Source: Isoetes taiwanensis
Lineage: Eukaryota; Streptophyta; Lycopodiopsida; Isoetales; Isoetaceae
Reading direction: 5' to 3'
Length of the DNA stretch: 64,000 nucleotides
Assembly: GCA_021234155.1 (NCBI GenBank)
Contig: JAJEKV010000083.1
Span: 524,332-588,331, forward strand
Shown here: positions 47,852 to 59,099 of the stretch, one piece after another
Layout: each line of letters opens with the position of its first letter
Position numbering within the stretch: the first letter of the stretch is position 1
Notes under the pieces: model-generated
Told to the model about the DNA's origin: nothing
Seen by the model: the letters and a program-made list of their open reading frames with translations, nothing else
Database searches by the model: none
Position numbers and translations under genes: made by a program

Positions 47852-48767
47852 TAGTACATGCTAAGCTAGTAACAGTCAGGGAAAAAATTAAGCATACTAT
47901 TTATTTTTTCATAAAAAATAGTTTGGCTATTTTTCAAAATTTTACAGTATTTTATGATATTAATTTGGCTAAAGTTACTATTATTATTACATTTATATAT
48001 ATTTGGCCTTGGCGAAACTTTTGAATTATGTACTATAAACTTTCACTTGGCTATTTTTTTTAATTGGAAAAAGCACAAAATGTAAATTAATATATTGTAC
48101 TACAATTACAAATAATAATTAACAATCAAGGAACATACAATAATATTGAAAACTACTTAACAGAAGCTCACAACATAGCTTATAACATCCATAGTCTGAA
48201 CTACATTCAATGTAACGACATCTTGTAGATATGGCGATCAAATTGCACCTACCCTTGAAGGAAGATGTTATGCAACCAACTTGGGCATCTAAAAGGTTAT
48301 TGGCCATCTCCTACAATTCCTTTGTGAAGATGCATATGTGGTATATATAATAGAAATTCATAGTTTGAAAAACTACTATCATTGATGATGGTAGGTGGGG
48401 ATGTGTAAAAGTCTATAATAAGAATTCAATTTTATTTGGCTATTAATGATTTAATATATAAATATTATAATATAAAGAAAGGCTAATCCCCTTTTCTTTA
48501 AGGAAAAGAGGGAAAATAGTTTGGCTAATCATAAAAAAATAATGGAGTACTTGTTTTAACTATGGCTATTTTTTATTTTTTAAAAAGAAATCTCTCTTCA
48601 TAAAATTCGCCGCAAAAATTGCCTAGACCCCCTAAAAAATCGCCATTTGGCTATATATAGCCATTAATTTTTTCTATGGTAACAATTAAGGGAATGAGAA
48701 CATAAAAAAGACTAATTAGTACATGCTAAGCTAGTAACAGTTAAGGGAATGAGAACATAAAAAAAAC
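47852..48767. repeat. AT-rich dispersed repeat R1, copy 2, with 25-bp flanking direct repeats
   Basis: 47879-48610 is homologous to 13300-13985. Identical 25-bp repeats (beginning TAGTACATGCTAAGCTAG) lie at 47852-47876 and 48717-48741. A second short tandem repeat (AAGGGAATGAGAACATAAAA) lies at about 48687 and 48742. The insertion interrupts the sequence just after the family A primer site. Confidence 0.8.
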
Positions 48768-48771
48768 TAAC

Positions 48772-48979
48772 ATCAGTGAGCCAAACCTTCAAAAACTAGG
48801 ATGGTCTCACACGTTGCGCCAGGACAGATAATGAGAATCTCATTTTTAGGCTGGGCGCAACGTGTGAGACATTGGATCAGTGAGCCAAACCTTCAAAAAG
48901 TAGGATGGTCTCACACGTCGCGCCAGGACAGATAATGAGAATCTCATTTTCAGGCTGGGCGCAACGTGTGAGACATTGA
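48772..48979. repeat. Two tandem 104-bp units, each a long hairpin
   Basis: Units 48772-48875 and 48876-48979 are nearly identical. In unit 1, GTCTCACACGTTGCGCC (48804-48820) pairs perfectly with 48854-48870. Inside the loop, AATGAG pairs with CTCATT. In unit 2 the left arm (48908-48924) has one T to C change opposite an unchanged right arm (48958-48974). Confidence 0.93.
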
Positions 48980-51562
48980 TCATGAATTTTAAGAACACCT
49001 AGGTGATGGCTTCGTCAGGTACTCCACCAGTAATTGGAAGAGAAGAAGCTGATCATATCTCCGACATGTGGGACATCAAACGCCCAAGGTAGAAGCATTC
49101 GACACCTTAATGACAAGGATAGCAACTGAAGCACCTTCGGCAAAAGAGAGTTCAAGATAATAGCCAGGCTATTCAACGACAAGAGTATATCTAAGGCAGG
49201 TACTTTTTCAACTCAAGGCTCAAGCTGCGCAGATATAAGGATCCATCATCCCGACAACATAGCCAGCAGGGAGGAGAGCCATGATGCTTTACTTGCCAGA
49301 GAGACCGACATGCATAGAGGGACAAAGGTCAGGAACTGAAAGATGGAGAAGTGCTAGCAACCGACTTCGTCCACAAGCTCCCTAGAGGCAACATGAGGAT
49401 CAAGACTGACGAGCACAATCAAATTCACCAGAAGGTACCTCAAGACAAGAAGACGGCATTGCACTGTGGAACGTGACAACGTCCAAGCCATGTGATCGAG
49501 GGGATCAAACAAGTAAGATTGGAAGCTCGATGGAGAAGCAACTAGGCGAGCCGAGCCGATGACTTACACGCAGACTTGCATGCAACTTGGTGAACCCAAG
49601 GATGGACGATTCAAAGAACAAATGCAGAAGAGAACAACTCCAGAGGAGTATATCCAAAGGAATCGCGCACAGCCTCAAGAGACGCCTCCAAATAGCTTCA
49701 AGCAGCATGAAGGGGGAACAATTACCGCCAACGAACAGGATCAGGAAGCAGATTGAAATGTCGAAGCATCAACGACCAGCACACCTTTAGTTAGAATGTG
49801 ATGCAAAGCGTGTTGTGCCATAGCCGACAAACACAGGAGGGCCAAAGTATATCAACAAGTACCCTGGAGTATGAGCTGACGTACAAATAGGAGAATACAG
49901 ATCGTCAACACCATTGCACCAGGAGGAACACCGATGACATTGCCAAGGAATAGGCGTGCAACTCGAAGGGAGGCACAAGGGGGACCTAATAGCTCTAGTA
50001 GTAATTGTAATTATGTAAGCTATATGCTTTGCATATATAGTTCCCTTAATTTTCCTCCCCTCCCATAGCATAACAGATCAAAGGAAGAGATGTCAGGCAA
50101 TTTGCAGGGGTGAAGCAATCAACATCCTCAACACTCTTCGGGCAACACGATAGCGACAAGAGGACTCGACGTATGAGACATCGATGGAGTCGAAGAAACA
50201 ATATCAGATACAGAGTCGTCCTTTGGCTGCCAAGACAAAGAGTTCAAGATGAAAGATCTTCTTCAACGGTGCCACCTTCAGGCTTTTGAAAAGCGGCATG
50301 GAAGATTTCAAGTGATCAACTACACCATCAAGCCACCAGCAATGAGAGGCTTCTAAGAACAAAGTCAACCTCTACATCAAAGAGGATCCACCGTCAAGGA
50401 GACTGAAGTATCGAGCGACTCGGAAGAACGTTACCTTGCTACTTCAAGCAGGCAACGAGTGGATGAGCTTCTAGCAAGCTCAAGCATCTAAAGCCATGGG
50501 GCCTAGTAGGTTAAATGTATGGACGGTAACATCCATATTGAGATTAGAAGGCATTTCCAGATATTCTCGCTGAAAGGATCGCCCCAATATTGAGCTAAGC
50601 GTCAAGATTGGGAAGGAAATGCATAGGAATGATTAAAATTATACACGATTGTTAACAGACATCCAACATATTGAAACCACTTGGTGAGATTGATCACCTC
50701 GCTAAGAAGGAATCATTACTAGGATAATTGTTGACCATGTATAAATCTAGTACCTCCAAAAGAATAATCCAACCGAAAGAAAAGAAGTAATCTAACAAGT
50801 CCGGCCAACTTGTTACGATGACATCAATTCGATTGGTAGGAATATTCCAAGAGTTTAAATAACTAAGAAAGGGGGAATCTCTAGAATATAAAAGAATAAT
50901 ACATGTAAGGTACATCTAAAATAAATATTATAGTAATCAAATAGTCTTTTGAGACAAAAGGAATTGTCATGATGACAAAACCTTGTGGTTTGGAATCGTT
51001 CTAACTAAGTAGGTAACCCGTAACTATATTGAAATAAATGATAACATAATATGTGCATCCATCTTAGATGGTTATATATGTTAGCTAAGGCTAGTAAATT
51101 AATGCGCTAAGTAAGAAGCGTATAACCTCTTGAGGGGAGAGAATAGATATGACGTTGTGTACAACGTCATTCAAGGGGTGCAGGACCATTTTCTTTTCAA
51201 AGAAAGTGGGAGGGCTCAATCTTATGATTGAACGTACTTGCATCGAATTGACCACCATCACCACCATGTTTGTCCGAGGTTACGACTTTCAAATCCATCT
51301 CAAATGTAAGTTAGTGTACTGATTGCTTTGTTGCATCTTGCCTTGTCTTTCTAATCGTGCATAGAAGTGCATCCATATCTTTGTCTGGTGACTCGATGTG
51401 ATTATGAGAAATAATATATCTTTCAACAAATCAATGTAGGAGTTTTTATGAATTGTATTTAATGATGAACAATAAATAGCATTATACAAAAGACTGTGGT
51501 TTTGGTTCAAGAAGAGAGAAAAGCACATCAAGCTAAGCCAACGTATTTGTTACCATATTCAA
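48980..51562. other. Unassigned sequence
   Basis: 49000-50500 is A/C/G-balanced and could be decayed element sequence; I find no clear gag or pol motif. A TATA-like CATATATAG lies near 50033 and is followed by a pyrimidine run. 50500-51562 is AT-rich. Confidence 0.4.
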
Positions 51563-51563
51563 A

Positions 51564-51842
51564 GCCGCAACTAGTCAAAGTTGCAAAACTCATCATCTGT
51601 TATGTATGGAACAAATTTTGATATTGTTTTTGGATTGCCCCCGCCATTAAGGGACAATATGTTAGGGAGACGATGGGTTTGGACACCTTGAGACATATTT
51701 TAGCTGCCACTAGCCAAAGTTGCAAAACTCATCATTTGTCATGTATGGCAACAAATTTTGATATTGTTCTTCGATTGCCCCGCGTTAAGGAGTAATTCAT
51801 TAAGAAGAGGGTAGGTTTGGACATCTTAAGACATATTTTATG
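51564..51842 (+). repeat. 139-bp tandem duplication
   Basis: Units start GCCGCAACTAG at 51564 and GCTGCCACTAG at 51703. Both contain CAAAGTTGCAAAACTCATCA, AACAAATTTTGATATTGTT, GATTGCCCC and AGACATATTTTA. Confidence 0.85.
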
Positions 51843-52020
51843 CATATCTAATGATCCGACGGCCGCAATTACTGGTTGTATTTCTGAGGGTGAAAAATAT
51901 TTATGTGATTTTCCATATGAATATAGGCCTAAGGTTTTTGGTTTATTCAAGCCAAAGAAATCCCTTGGCACATCGGGAAACTCATTTTGCCCTAAATAAA
52001 CTTTTTTCAAACTTTTAAGC
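51800..52020. other. Possible coding relic, strand unclear
   Basis: Plus strand (51817-51999): 60 codons including AAITGCISEGEKYLCDFPYE. Minus strand (52061-51732): 109 codons. Both are open and neither is recognised. The plus-strand sequence looks the more protein-like, but the evidence is weak. Confidence 0.2.
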
Positions 52021-52554
52021 CTTACACGTAGTTTGTTGAGCATCAGAATGGATGTATTCAAAAAATGCTTCGATGTTCTGCAGCTGGCGATGCTGCCAAT
52101 AGATTAGCAAATGAAATCAATTTTGTAGAGCTAGTTTGTCCTACCTCAAGCTTTTATTATAGGCATATACTGGCCGAAGTGAAGTGGTGTTCTCATTGAG
52201 CTTTGTAAAACATTGAGTACAAATGGATCCCTCACTAGAGATAGATAAATTTGGAAATACGAACTTTCAAAGGCTCCGAAACTAGACAATCATCGAGAGC
52301 ATGATGATATTGAAGAATATAACATAAAAGATGGTTTTATCCGCCATTTGGTCGATGCAAAGGTGAGAAGACCCGATGACTGCTCCTCAGCAGGAAGAAG
52401 AACCACGCCGTCTTAGGTTCTTGAGGAAACCCAAGCAAATAGTTGAAGCACGACCCCACGCACTATGGCAACCACAAAACCGTAAACAATCCTGCAGAAT
52501 CAAGGCTGAAAGAAAAATAACCCGTCAATGAGTTAGATGCCATAGGCAAGAAGA

Positions 52555-52849
52555 CTCGGAGGCTCCAGGGCCACACCGAGAAAGAAACAGAACCGTCCGC
52601 GGAATGATCATCGCGGGAAAAAACAACCGATTAGTGCTGCCTCGGAGGCTACAGCGCCACGCCGAGAAAAAACAATAAATATGATCTCAGAGGCAACAGC
52701 GCCATGCCGAGAGAAATATGAATAATAAATATTGACTCAAAGGCGACAATGCCACACTGAGAGAAAACATGAACGAATAAAATACTAGTGCCATGCCGAG
52801 AAAGAGTAAACCAATAAGTATGCCTCAGAGGCCACAAAGCCACGCTGAG
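52555..52849 (-). repeat. Array of 26-nt hairpins (five full, one half) with covarying stems
   Basis: Full units at 52555-52580, 52641-52666, 52686-52711, 52736-52761 and 52824-52849 are all exactly 26 nt; a right half is at 52788-52800. On the plus strand each has a CTCRR arm, GGC, a short loop, GCC, and a CYGAG arm. Outer arms are CTCGG/CCGAG (units 1 and 2), CTCAG/CCGAG (3), CTCAA/CTGAG (4) and CTCAG/CTGAG (5). Read as minus-strand RNA, every outer arm pairs, with G-U wobbles in units 3 and 4. Linkers are A/T-rich and vary in length. This is the pattern of a conserved RNA or DNA structure, although inverted-unit minisatellites can show it by chance. Confidence 0.8.
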
Positions 52850-52941
52850 GAAATAAAGAGAGCAAATTCAAAGGATATAGAAAAGGAAATAATGAACACG
52901 ATTAAATGAAAAAACCATCAAGGGAGGGAGGGTGAGGGAAA

Positions 52942-53057
52942 CTGATAGGATAGAGAAGAAGGAGAAATCTAGCTCAAGAGAACGCCGATGATAGAACAAT
53001 GAAAAGAGGCTGAATAAATAGGAGGAGTGACAAAGGGACGTCCCCATCCAAGGAATG
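52942..53057 (-). promoter_or_regulatory. Promoter-like block, copy 1
   Basis: Virtually identical over 116 bp to 62509-62624. On the minus strand it reads from GGGACGTCCCTTTGTCACTC through a TATA-like CTATTTATTCAGCC into a pyrimidine-rich leader ending CTATCCTATCAG. The sequence then differs between the two copies. Downstream on the minus strand lies the hairpin array. Promoter activity is inferred from composition only. Confidence 0.45.
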
Positions 53058-53104
53058 TCGGTTCTATTGCTGTCGCAATAGAACCATGGCATTCCTAGGA
53101 TGGG
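53043..53104. repeat. 62-nt near-perfect inverted repeat
   Basis: CCCATCCAAGGAATG pairs with CATTCCTAGGATGGG (one mismatch). Inside, GGTTCTATTGC pairs perfectly with GCAATAGAACC around the loop TGTC. The copy at 62.6 kb keeps the left outer arm and part of the right inner arm, so there the hairpin is deleted internally. Confidence 0.9.
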
Positions 53105-53384
53105 TCCTATGATAGGCATATACTGGCCGATAGAAGAGGAACAAACTCAAAAACTACTCAGCATGAAAACTGAAAGGAAGAGAAGCAAAAGAGAAATATA
53201 GTATAGAAAGGGAGAAACGAGTCTACAAGGTCACTGGAAAAGAATCTTATATTATAATGTTATACCGTAAGTGCGTAGTGCATCGAGCCCTAATTTGAAT
53301 GGCCGAGATCATCTGGATGCATTCGAAGGCCTAGATTTATTGCACGACTTACCAACACCGGGTGATTGGTCATGCGTCGATCTC

Positions 53385-54790
53385 TTAAGGAAAGGGTAAA
53401 ATGAAAAGGGGAAAAGGAAAAGGGAAGTGGAAAGAGAGAATGTGAAGGGCAAAAAGGCATGGGGAAAAGGGAAAAGGGTAAAAGGAAAAGGGAAAAAAGA
53501 AAAAAGGGAAAAGAAAAGGAAAAAGAGAAAGGGTGGGGAAAAGAAAAAGGCATGGGGAAAAGGAAAAAGGCAAAAGGGAAAAAAAAAGGGAGAAAAGGAA
53601 AAGGGAAAAAAGGAAAAGGGAAGTGGAAAGAGAGAATGTGAAGGGCAAAAAGGCATGAGGAAAAGGGAAAAGGGTAAAAGGAAAAGGGAAAAAAGAAAAA
53701 AAGGGAAAGGAAAAGGGAAAATAGGAAAAGGGAAAAGAAAAGGGAAAAAAAGGAAAAGGGAAGTGGAAAAGAGAATCACGAGAAGGGCAAAAAGGCATGG
53801 GAAAAAGGGAAAGGGTAAAAGGAAAAGGAAAAAGGAAAAAGAGAAAAGAAAAGAAAAAGAGAAAGGGTGGTGAAAGGAAAAAGGCATGGGGAAAAGGGAA
53901 AAGGGTAAAAGGCATGGGGAAAAGGAAAAAGGGAAAAAGGAAAAGGTAAAAAAGAAAAAAGGGAAAAAAAGGAAAAGGGAAAAGAAAAAAGGGAAAAAAA
54001 GAAAAAGGGAAGTGGAAAGAGAGAATGTGAAGGGCAAAAAGGCATGGGGAAAAGGGAAAAGGGTAAAAGGAAAAGGGAAAAAAAAAAAAAGGGAAAGGAA
54101 AAGGAAAAAAGGAAAAAAAAGAAAAGGGAAGTGGAAAGAGAGAATGTGAAGGGCAAAAAGGCATGGGGGAAAAGGAAAAGGGTGGGAAAAAGGGCATGGG
54201 AAAAGGGAAATAGAAAAGAAAAAAAGAATGGAAAAGGGGAAAGAGAGAGAGGCACGGGGAAAAAAGGAAATGAGGAAAATGGAAAAGGGAAGAGACAAAG
54301 GAACATGGAAAAGGGAAAGAGGGAAAGGGTGAGGAGATGGAAAAAGGGAAGGTAAAAAGGGCATGAAAAATGGAAGGAGAAAAGAAAAATGGAAGGAAAA
54401 ATGTTACACAAAAAAAGGAAAAAAGAGGGGAAAAGGAGGAAAAAGAGAAGGGAAAATAGACGAGGAAAAGAGAAGGAAAAATAGGCATGGAAAAGGGCGA
54501 AAGAGAAAAAAGGTTAAGAAAAAGGGAAGACATGGAAAAAGGGTGGGGAAAAAAGAAGGCATAAAAAAAGAAAGGGGAAGGGAAAAGGGCAAAAGAAAAA
54601 AGAGAAGAGGGAAAAGGTGGAGAAAAGAGCAAAAGGGGAAGGGAAAAAGATTATCGGGAAGCAGGGGAGGGGGGAAGGAAAGGGATGGGAAAAAACAAGG
54701 AAACATGTGAGAAAGACGGAAAAAAAAAAGAAAAGAAAAAAAAAAGTAGAGAAAATAAGAAAAACTGAAATGCGGGATAGAGCAAAAGGG
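53385..54790 (+). repeat. Polypurine array of Helitron copy 2, with higher-order repeats
   Basis: GAAAAGGG-type polypurine sequence. A longer block starting GTGGAAAGAGAGAATGTGAA and running through GGGCAAAAAGGCATGGGG recurs at about 53427, 53623, 53763 (variant), 54012 and 54131. The spacing is 196, 140, 249 and 119 bp, so expansion happened in long steps as well as short ones. Pyrimidine-strand frames of up to 415 codons are composition artefacts. Confidence 0.92.
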
Positions 54791-54845
54791 AAAGGGATAG
54801 GGTTTTTCTCACTGCATCCCAAAGCATTTACAGGCTCTCAACTTA

Positions 54846-54874
54846 TGCCCAGCAACGCTGGGCACCATTACTAG
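54846..54874 (+). other. Helitron 3' terminal hairpin and CTAG end, copy 2
   Basis: TGCCCAGC (54846-54853), loop AAC, GCTGGGCA (54857-54864), then CCATTACTAG. Identical to copy 1 except for one base in the spacer. Confidence 0.9.
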
Positions 54875-57800
54875 TGCATAGATAAGGCTGACGGCAATCA
54901 GAGTAAAAACGAAGGAAGAAGAAACTAAGAAAAATGGAGGAAAAAGAGAAGACAGAGACAAAAGAACAATGAAGAAGTAGAAAGAGCAATAACGTCGGAA
55001 TGCAAACAGTGGGATGAATAAAAAATGAAGGAGAACACAATGGAGAAAAGCTATGAGAGACGGAAAATAGTTCATTAGAAAGGGCAAATTCAAACTTCAA
55101 CCCCGGCACACCATTAAATCGAATAAACAACCCATCCATAATGAAATGGGCAAGAGACACCACCTTTACAAGATAGAAATGAGACACCCTAGCACGAACA
55201 CGAACAAGAATAGAGAGACCAAGAGAAACATGGCAGACGAAATTGGTCATAGAGAACGGAAAGGCAGAAATTTCATGAAAGAGAAAAGTAATCAACTAGA
55301 CATCCAACCATAAAATAACATCCGCCAAAACACACATCTGTAAGAAGCGAACTTACCAACCAAACGATGAGTAAAACAAACCAAACAAATGTGTGTTTCC
55401 AAGATTGAAGATCTAAGGTGCAAAAGATGCCATAGAGAATGCAAAGATAGAATTGCATAAAATTGCTAAGCAATGCACGAGGCATCAAACTGAAGACGTG
55501 ATATGCCCAAATGGATGCTCTTACCAAAAAATGAAACTGTAGTGTAAAAATGCTCATATGCAAAGAGCGAGAGAAAGAATGAGGCAAGAATGAGCAAGAA
55601 ATGACGGTAAACAGACCAGCAAACCACAGCGGTCAGGGAAGAAATGGAAGGAGCACAGAGCAGAAAAACAAAACTAGGCGAGCAAACGGAATGAACTGAC
55701 AAATGGACAAGCCAAAGACCCATGGACTAGAGACCACTATGAGAACAAAGAAATGTAGCACAATGATAAGCCAAAGGATGGAGCAAATTGGACGAAGGTA
55801 TACTAAGTAACCATGGAGCAAATGCGAAGAATAAGAATAAATGGCACAAAGACGAAAAAAGAATAAGGATGGAAGGAGTTAAGTGGATCATAGAAATCAA
55901 AAGGAAAAAAGAACCAATGGATCAAAAAGAACCCAAAAAGAACAAAATGGAACTAAAAGAACGGGTGCAACTAGGAGAAAAGAAGCCATGTGGGACAATG
56001 AATTAAGAAGAGAAACAAGAAGAAAAAGAGACATATGTATACAAAAGATTGAGACAAGTCAAGAGAGAATTGAAGATCGAGAACCAAGGAAGAGACCAAC
56101 TATATATGAGGAACCTTAAAGAAAGGAGGATCTCAACACAGGTGAGACACGGCTACCGAAGCAAGAAGGGCCAATAAATCGATCAAGCATGAAGAATCAG
56201 AACTATAAAAAACGAAATCAACATTAAGAGAAGCCAAGCACAATAAGATAACCATGTCATGGACCAAAATAAACATTGAGCAATATGAACATGTAGAGCA
56301 TGCCCTCATGAAGATCCACAAATCAAGCTATCAACAAAATATATAGAATTTTGATAACCATGATCATGACAAAGCAAAAATAAGACGAAAAAGAATCGAT
56401 AACAATCATAGACAAAACAATTGAGCTAAATCAGGGAAATGCGACTACGAATAATGAAAGACCAAAGTAAAAGAGGTGATCTGGAGAGCAAATAAAATAA
56501 AACAGAAAAGTTGGGACACGTGAGGCAAACAAGACTAAAGAGGCTAATGGGGCGAATAGCCGGAACGCGTAAAATGAGACGAGAACAACAGAAGCAAAAG
56601 AAGCAACGAAACATGAGAATACCTAAAAGCAATACAAAACTTTGACGACAAAGGTCATGACAGATGCAACGAGTGAAGTGGTGCAAAATGCTCATCATCA
56701 GAATCAAGTGCTCCTATGTATGTGTGCAGAACGTGCATAGCAAAATGTTGAAAAGAAGTGCAGAATGTTCATGTGCAAAGAACGAATTACGTTGTAGAGA
56801 ATGCAAAGAGCAAAAACCGTGCCACCACTAAGCATGCCCATTGTTTCAGATGGCATAATGCACGCACTTAACAAGTTCAAGACAAGGAACTTGGTGTATA
56901 GACTCCCCAACATCAAAAAGAGCCTTTCAGTTATAAACATAAGAAAAATAGAACTCGGACAAGTGAGCATGGACCTATGTACTCTAAAACGAATTATTCG
57001 CAAAAATCTAGAAGTGGATAAAGATATGCGATGATCGACAATGTCCAAGAAAGAACTCAGAAGTGGGATCAAGCATCCAAAAGAACCCAAAGAGCTCCAA
57101 AGAAGACATCACTAAGAATGGAATTAATGCCCATACCTATATGTAGACAGAAGAATGCATTCAAATGGAACCAATATAGGCAAGAAAGAAGGAACCATGT
57201 AGAAAGTCTAAGGCAAGATGTCATGTAATGCAAACATTATCTACCAAATGCATATGACAAAAATATGCATCAACCATACCATGTAAACTGTTAGCGACAA
57301 ACAACCGATATAAAAAACACTAGGTTAAGGCAATGTAAGGTGAACATCACGCGCCAACTATAGAGAATAAATATGGCAATCAACAAACAACTTAGAAGCG
57401 AAGAAATTACGAATGATCCCAAACTTGTGAGCCAGAGGATACAGATATGACGAATGTGCACAACAAAAGCTTTTAATGACGATACGAGTTACATAGAAAT
57501 GCATCAGAATCCTAACTAGATGGGCCCAGAAAACCATACCTATAGATTGTGGTTAAGCATCGAACTATGAACAACCCCAAAGCTAAAAACTCCAAGAGGA
57601 GAAAAATGACGCTACAAGACTCCAATCGGACGAGGGGGAAACGAACCAGGGAGCACCCGACAGTAAGAATGGAAATATTTCTATAACAGTGCAAGAATCG
57701 TCAGAAAGAACCTGCACTTCATGCTCAAGTCACCATGTTAGAAGTATACGCCAGAGAAACATGCGTCTCGTGCTCGAAGGGGACACGACCTCGATATGTA

Positions 57801-59095
57801 TAACAACAAAACAAAGTTACAAACCCCACGCATAATGATGATGTTCGACTCATGACGCTATAAAGAATACCATGCAAACTCGTATTAAAAGGCGAAACAA
57901 ACCTACTTTGGTAAATAACTACGTGATTAAAGCCATATCCAAACAATATGCAACAAAGTAGCCTAATGCATGCGTGAACATAAAGATGCAAGACGGAATT
58001 GAAAAAACAGAATTTCAAAGACAAGTGCCAAAGAATGTATATAGACTATGAGCTTTCTACGCAAAATGTTACATGCCGGCCAAACCAGTGCGCAACCTCT
58101 ATGCCCTTAGCTTCTAAAGCCATTGGTCACAAACAACTTGAGAACGCGCAAGTCTACCACAAGTCCTGGTCTTAAGAAAGTCGAAGTTCAACAAAAAATA
58201 ACAAAACCAAAAGATATAGAATAAGAAACAATGAGCCCAAAAACACCCATGCTAAATATCATATTTGTGACAATGCTAAACATGCACAAACCCTATAGGG
58301 CTCACCAATGCACAAAACATGCAAATATAACACCCAGCAAAATTGTGTCCACGTCCTCACTAAGTTGTTATGAAGTCACCATCATCATGTAGCCTTACCA
58401 TGCAAAAAGAATCATAATCCGAAGGGAACAATACGCCAAAGTCTGTGCACTAAACCAATGGTACCAAGAATCCACATGTTGACTAGGTATCCAAGTAACG
58501 GAACTAAAAATTGCCCTCTTACTGTCAAGAAGATACGTATGTGATGCTAATCTAGCCCTTAGATGGTCAGTATGAGACACTCAAAAAATATTCGCACAGA
58601 TGGGTACCACTGCTATGAGAAAGTGAACCACGATAGAGATCAAAAATAAGAACCACTAGAGTGCACATGCATAAGAGACTGATCAAAAACCAAAGCTTGA
58701 TAAAACCGAAACAACTCTTGAAAATAAATCAAACAATGCAATGCAACTTTTGTATGAGAGAACCAAATCATAAGTGTCATAATGGAAATTAAAGCCTAAA
58801 GCAAAAAGGTCAACGTAACAACCACAACCTGGTACTACAACAAGAGGGCCTTGCAGACTAAGGAGCAACAAAAGGGCCCTGCAAACTAAGGGGAAACTAG
58901 AAGTAATCGAATCAGAATGCCAAAGAATGCCAAGGTGAACTTGGAAGGTAAGATCAAACCCAAGATAATGCTTAAGGGTTTAAAAACCATAGAAAGAAGG
59001 TGAGCACCCGAAAACTGGGGGCTCACCAGCGATGGCCATAGAAATTTGTGGCAAAGCTGTGGGACGACTACTGTGTGACTCGAGATGTCTTGGAT
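54875..59095. other. Purine-skewed non-coding region
   Basis: About 4 kb with marked A and G excess on the plus strand (AAGAAAAAGAG-like words throughout), but not simple repeats. Minus-strand frames of 60-150 codons at 54843-55295, 55273-55587, 56704-57090 and elsewhere are rich in Leu, Ser, Phe and Cys, as T-rich DNA gives by chance. None carries a motif I know. It may be a long element leader or intron in minus orientation. Confidence 0.5.
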
Positions 59096-59099
59096 GGCT

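Larger units (their letters stand above)
52159..53131 (+). repeat. Segment bounded by 19-bp direct repeats
   Basis: ATAGGCATATACTGGCCGA occurs at about 52159-52177 and 53113-53131 in the same orientation. It encloses the hairpin array, the promoter-like block and the 62-nt inverted repeat. It could be the scar of a duplication or the ends of a mobile segment. Confidence 0.6.
53245..54874 (+). mobile_element. Non-autonomous Helitron, copy 2
   Basis: Starts TCTTATATTATAATG after an A (53244) and ends ...ACTAG before a T (54875). It has the same 5' region as the Helitron at 38974 and the same 3' hairpin. At 1630 bp it is shorter than copy 1 because the polypurine filling differs. No Rep/helicase coding. 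The left flank carries the promoter-like block and the right flank the purine-skewed region. Confidence 0.88.

Noticed and set aside
53309-54632. Minus-strand open frames of 351 and 415 codons in the second polypurine array
   Set aside because: Same composition effect. Overlapping phases are equally open and nothing is conserved between the two Helitrons at the protein level.
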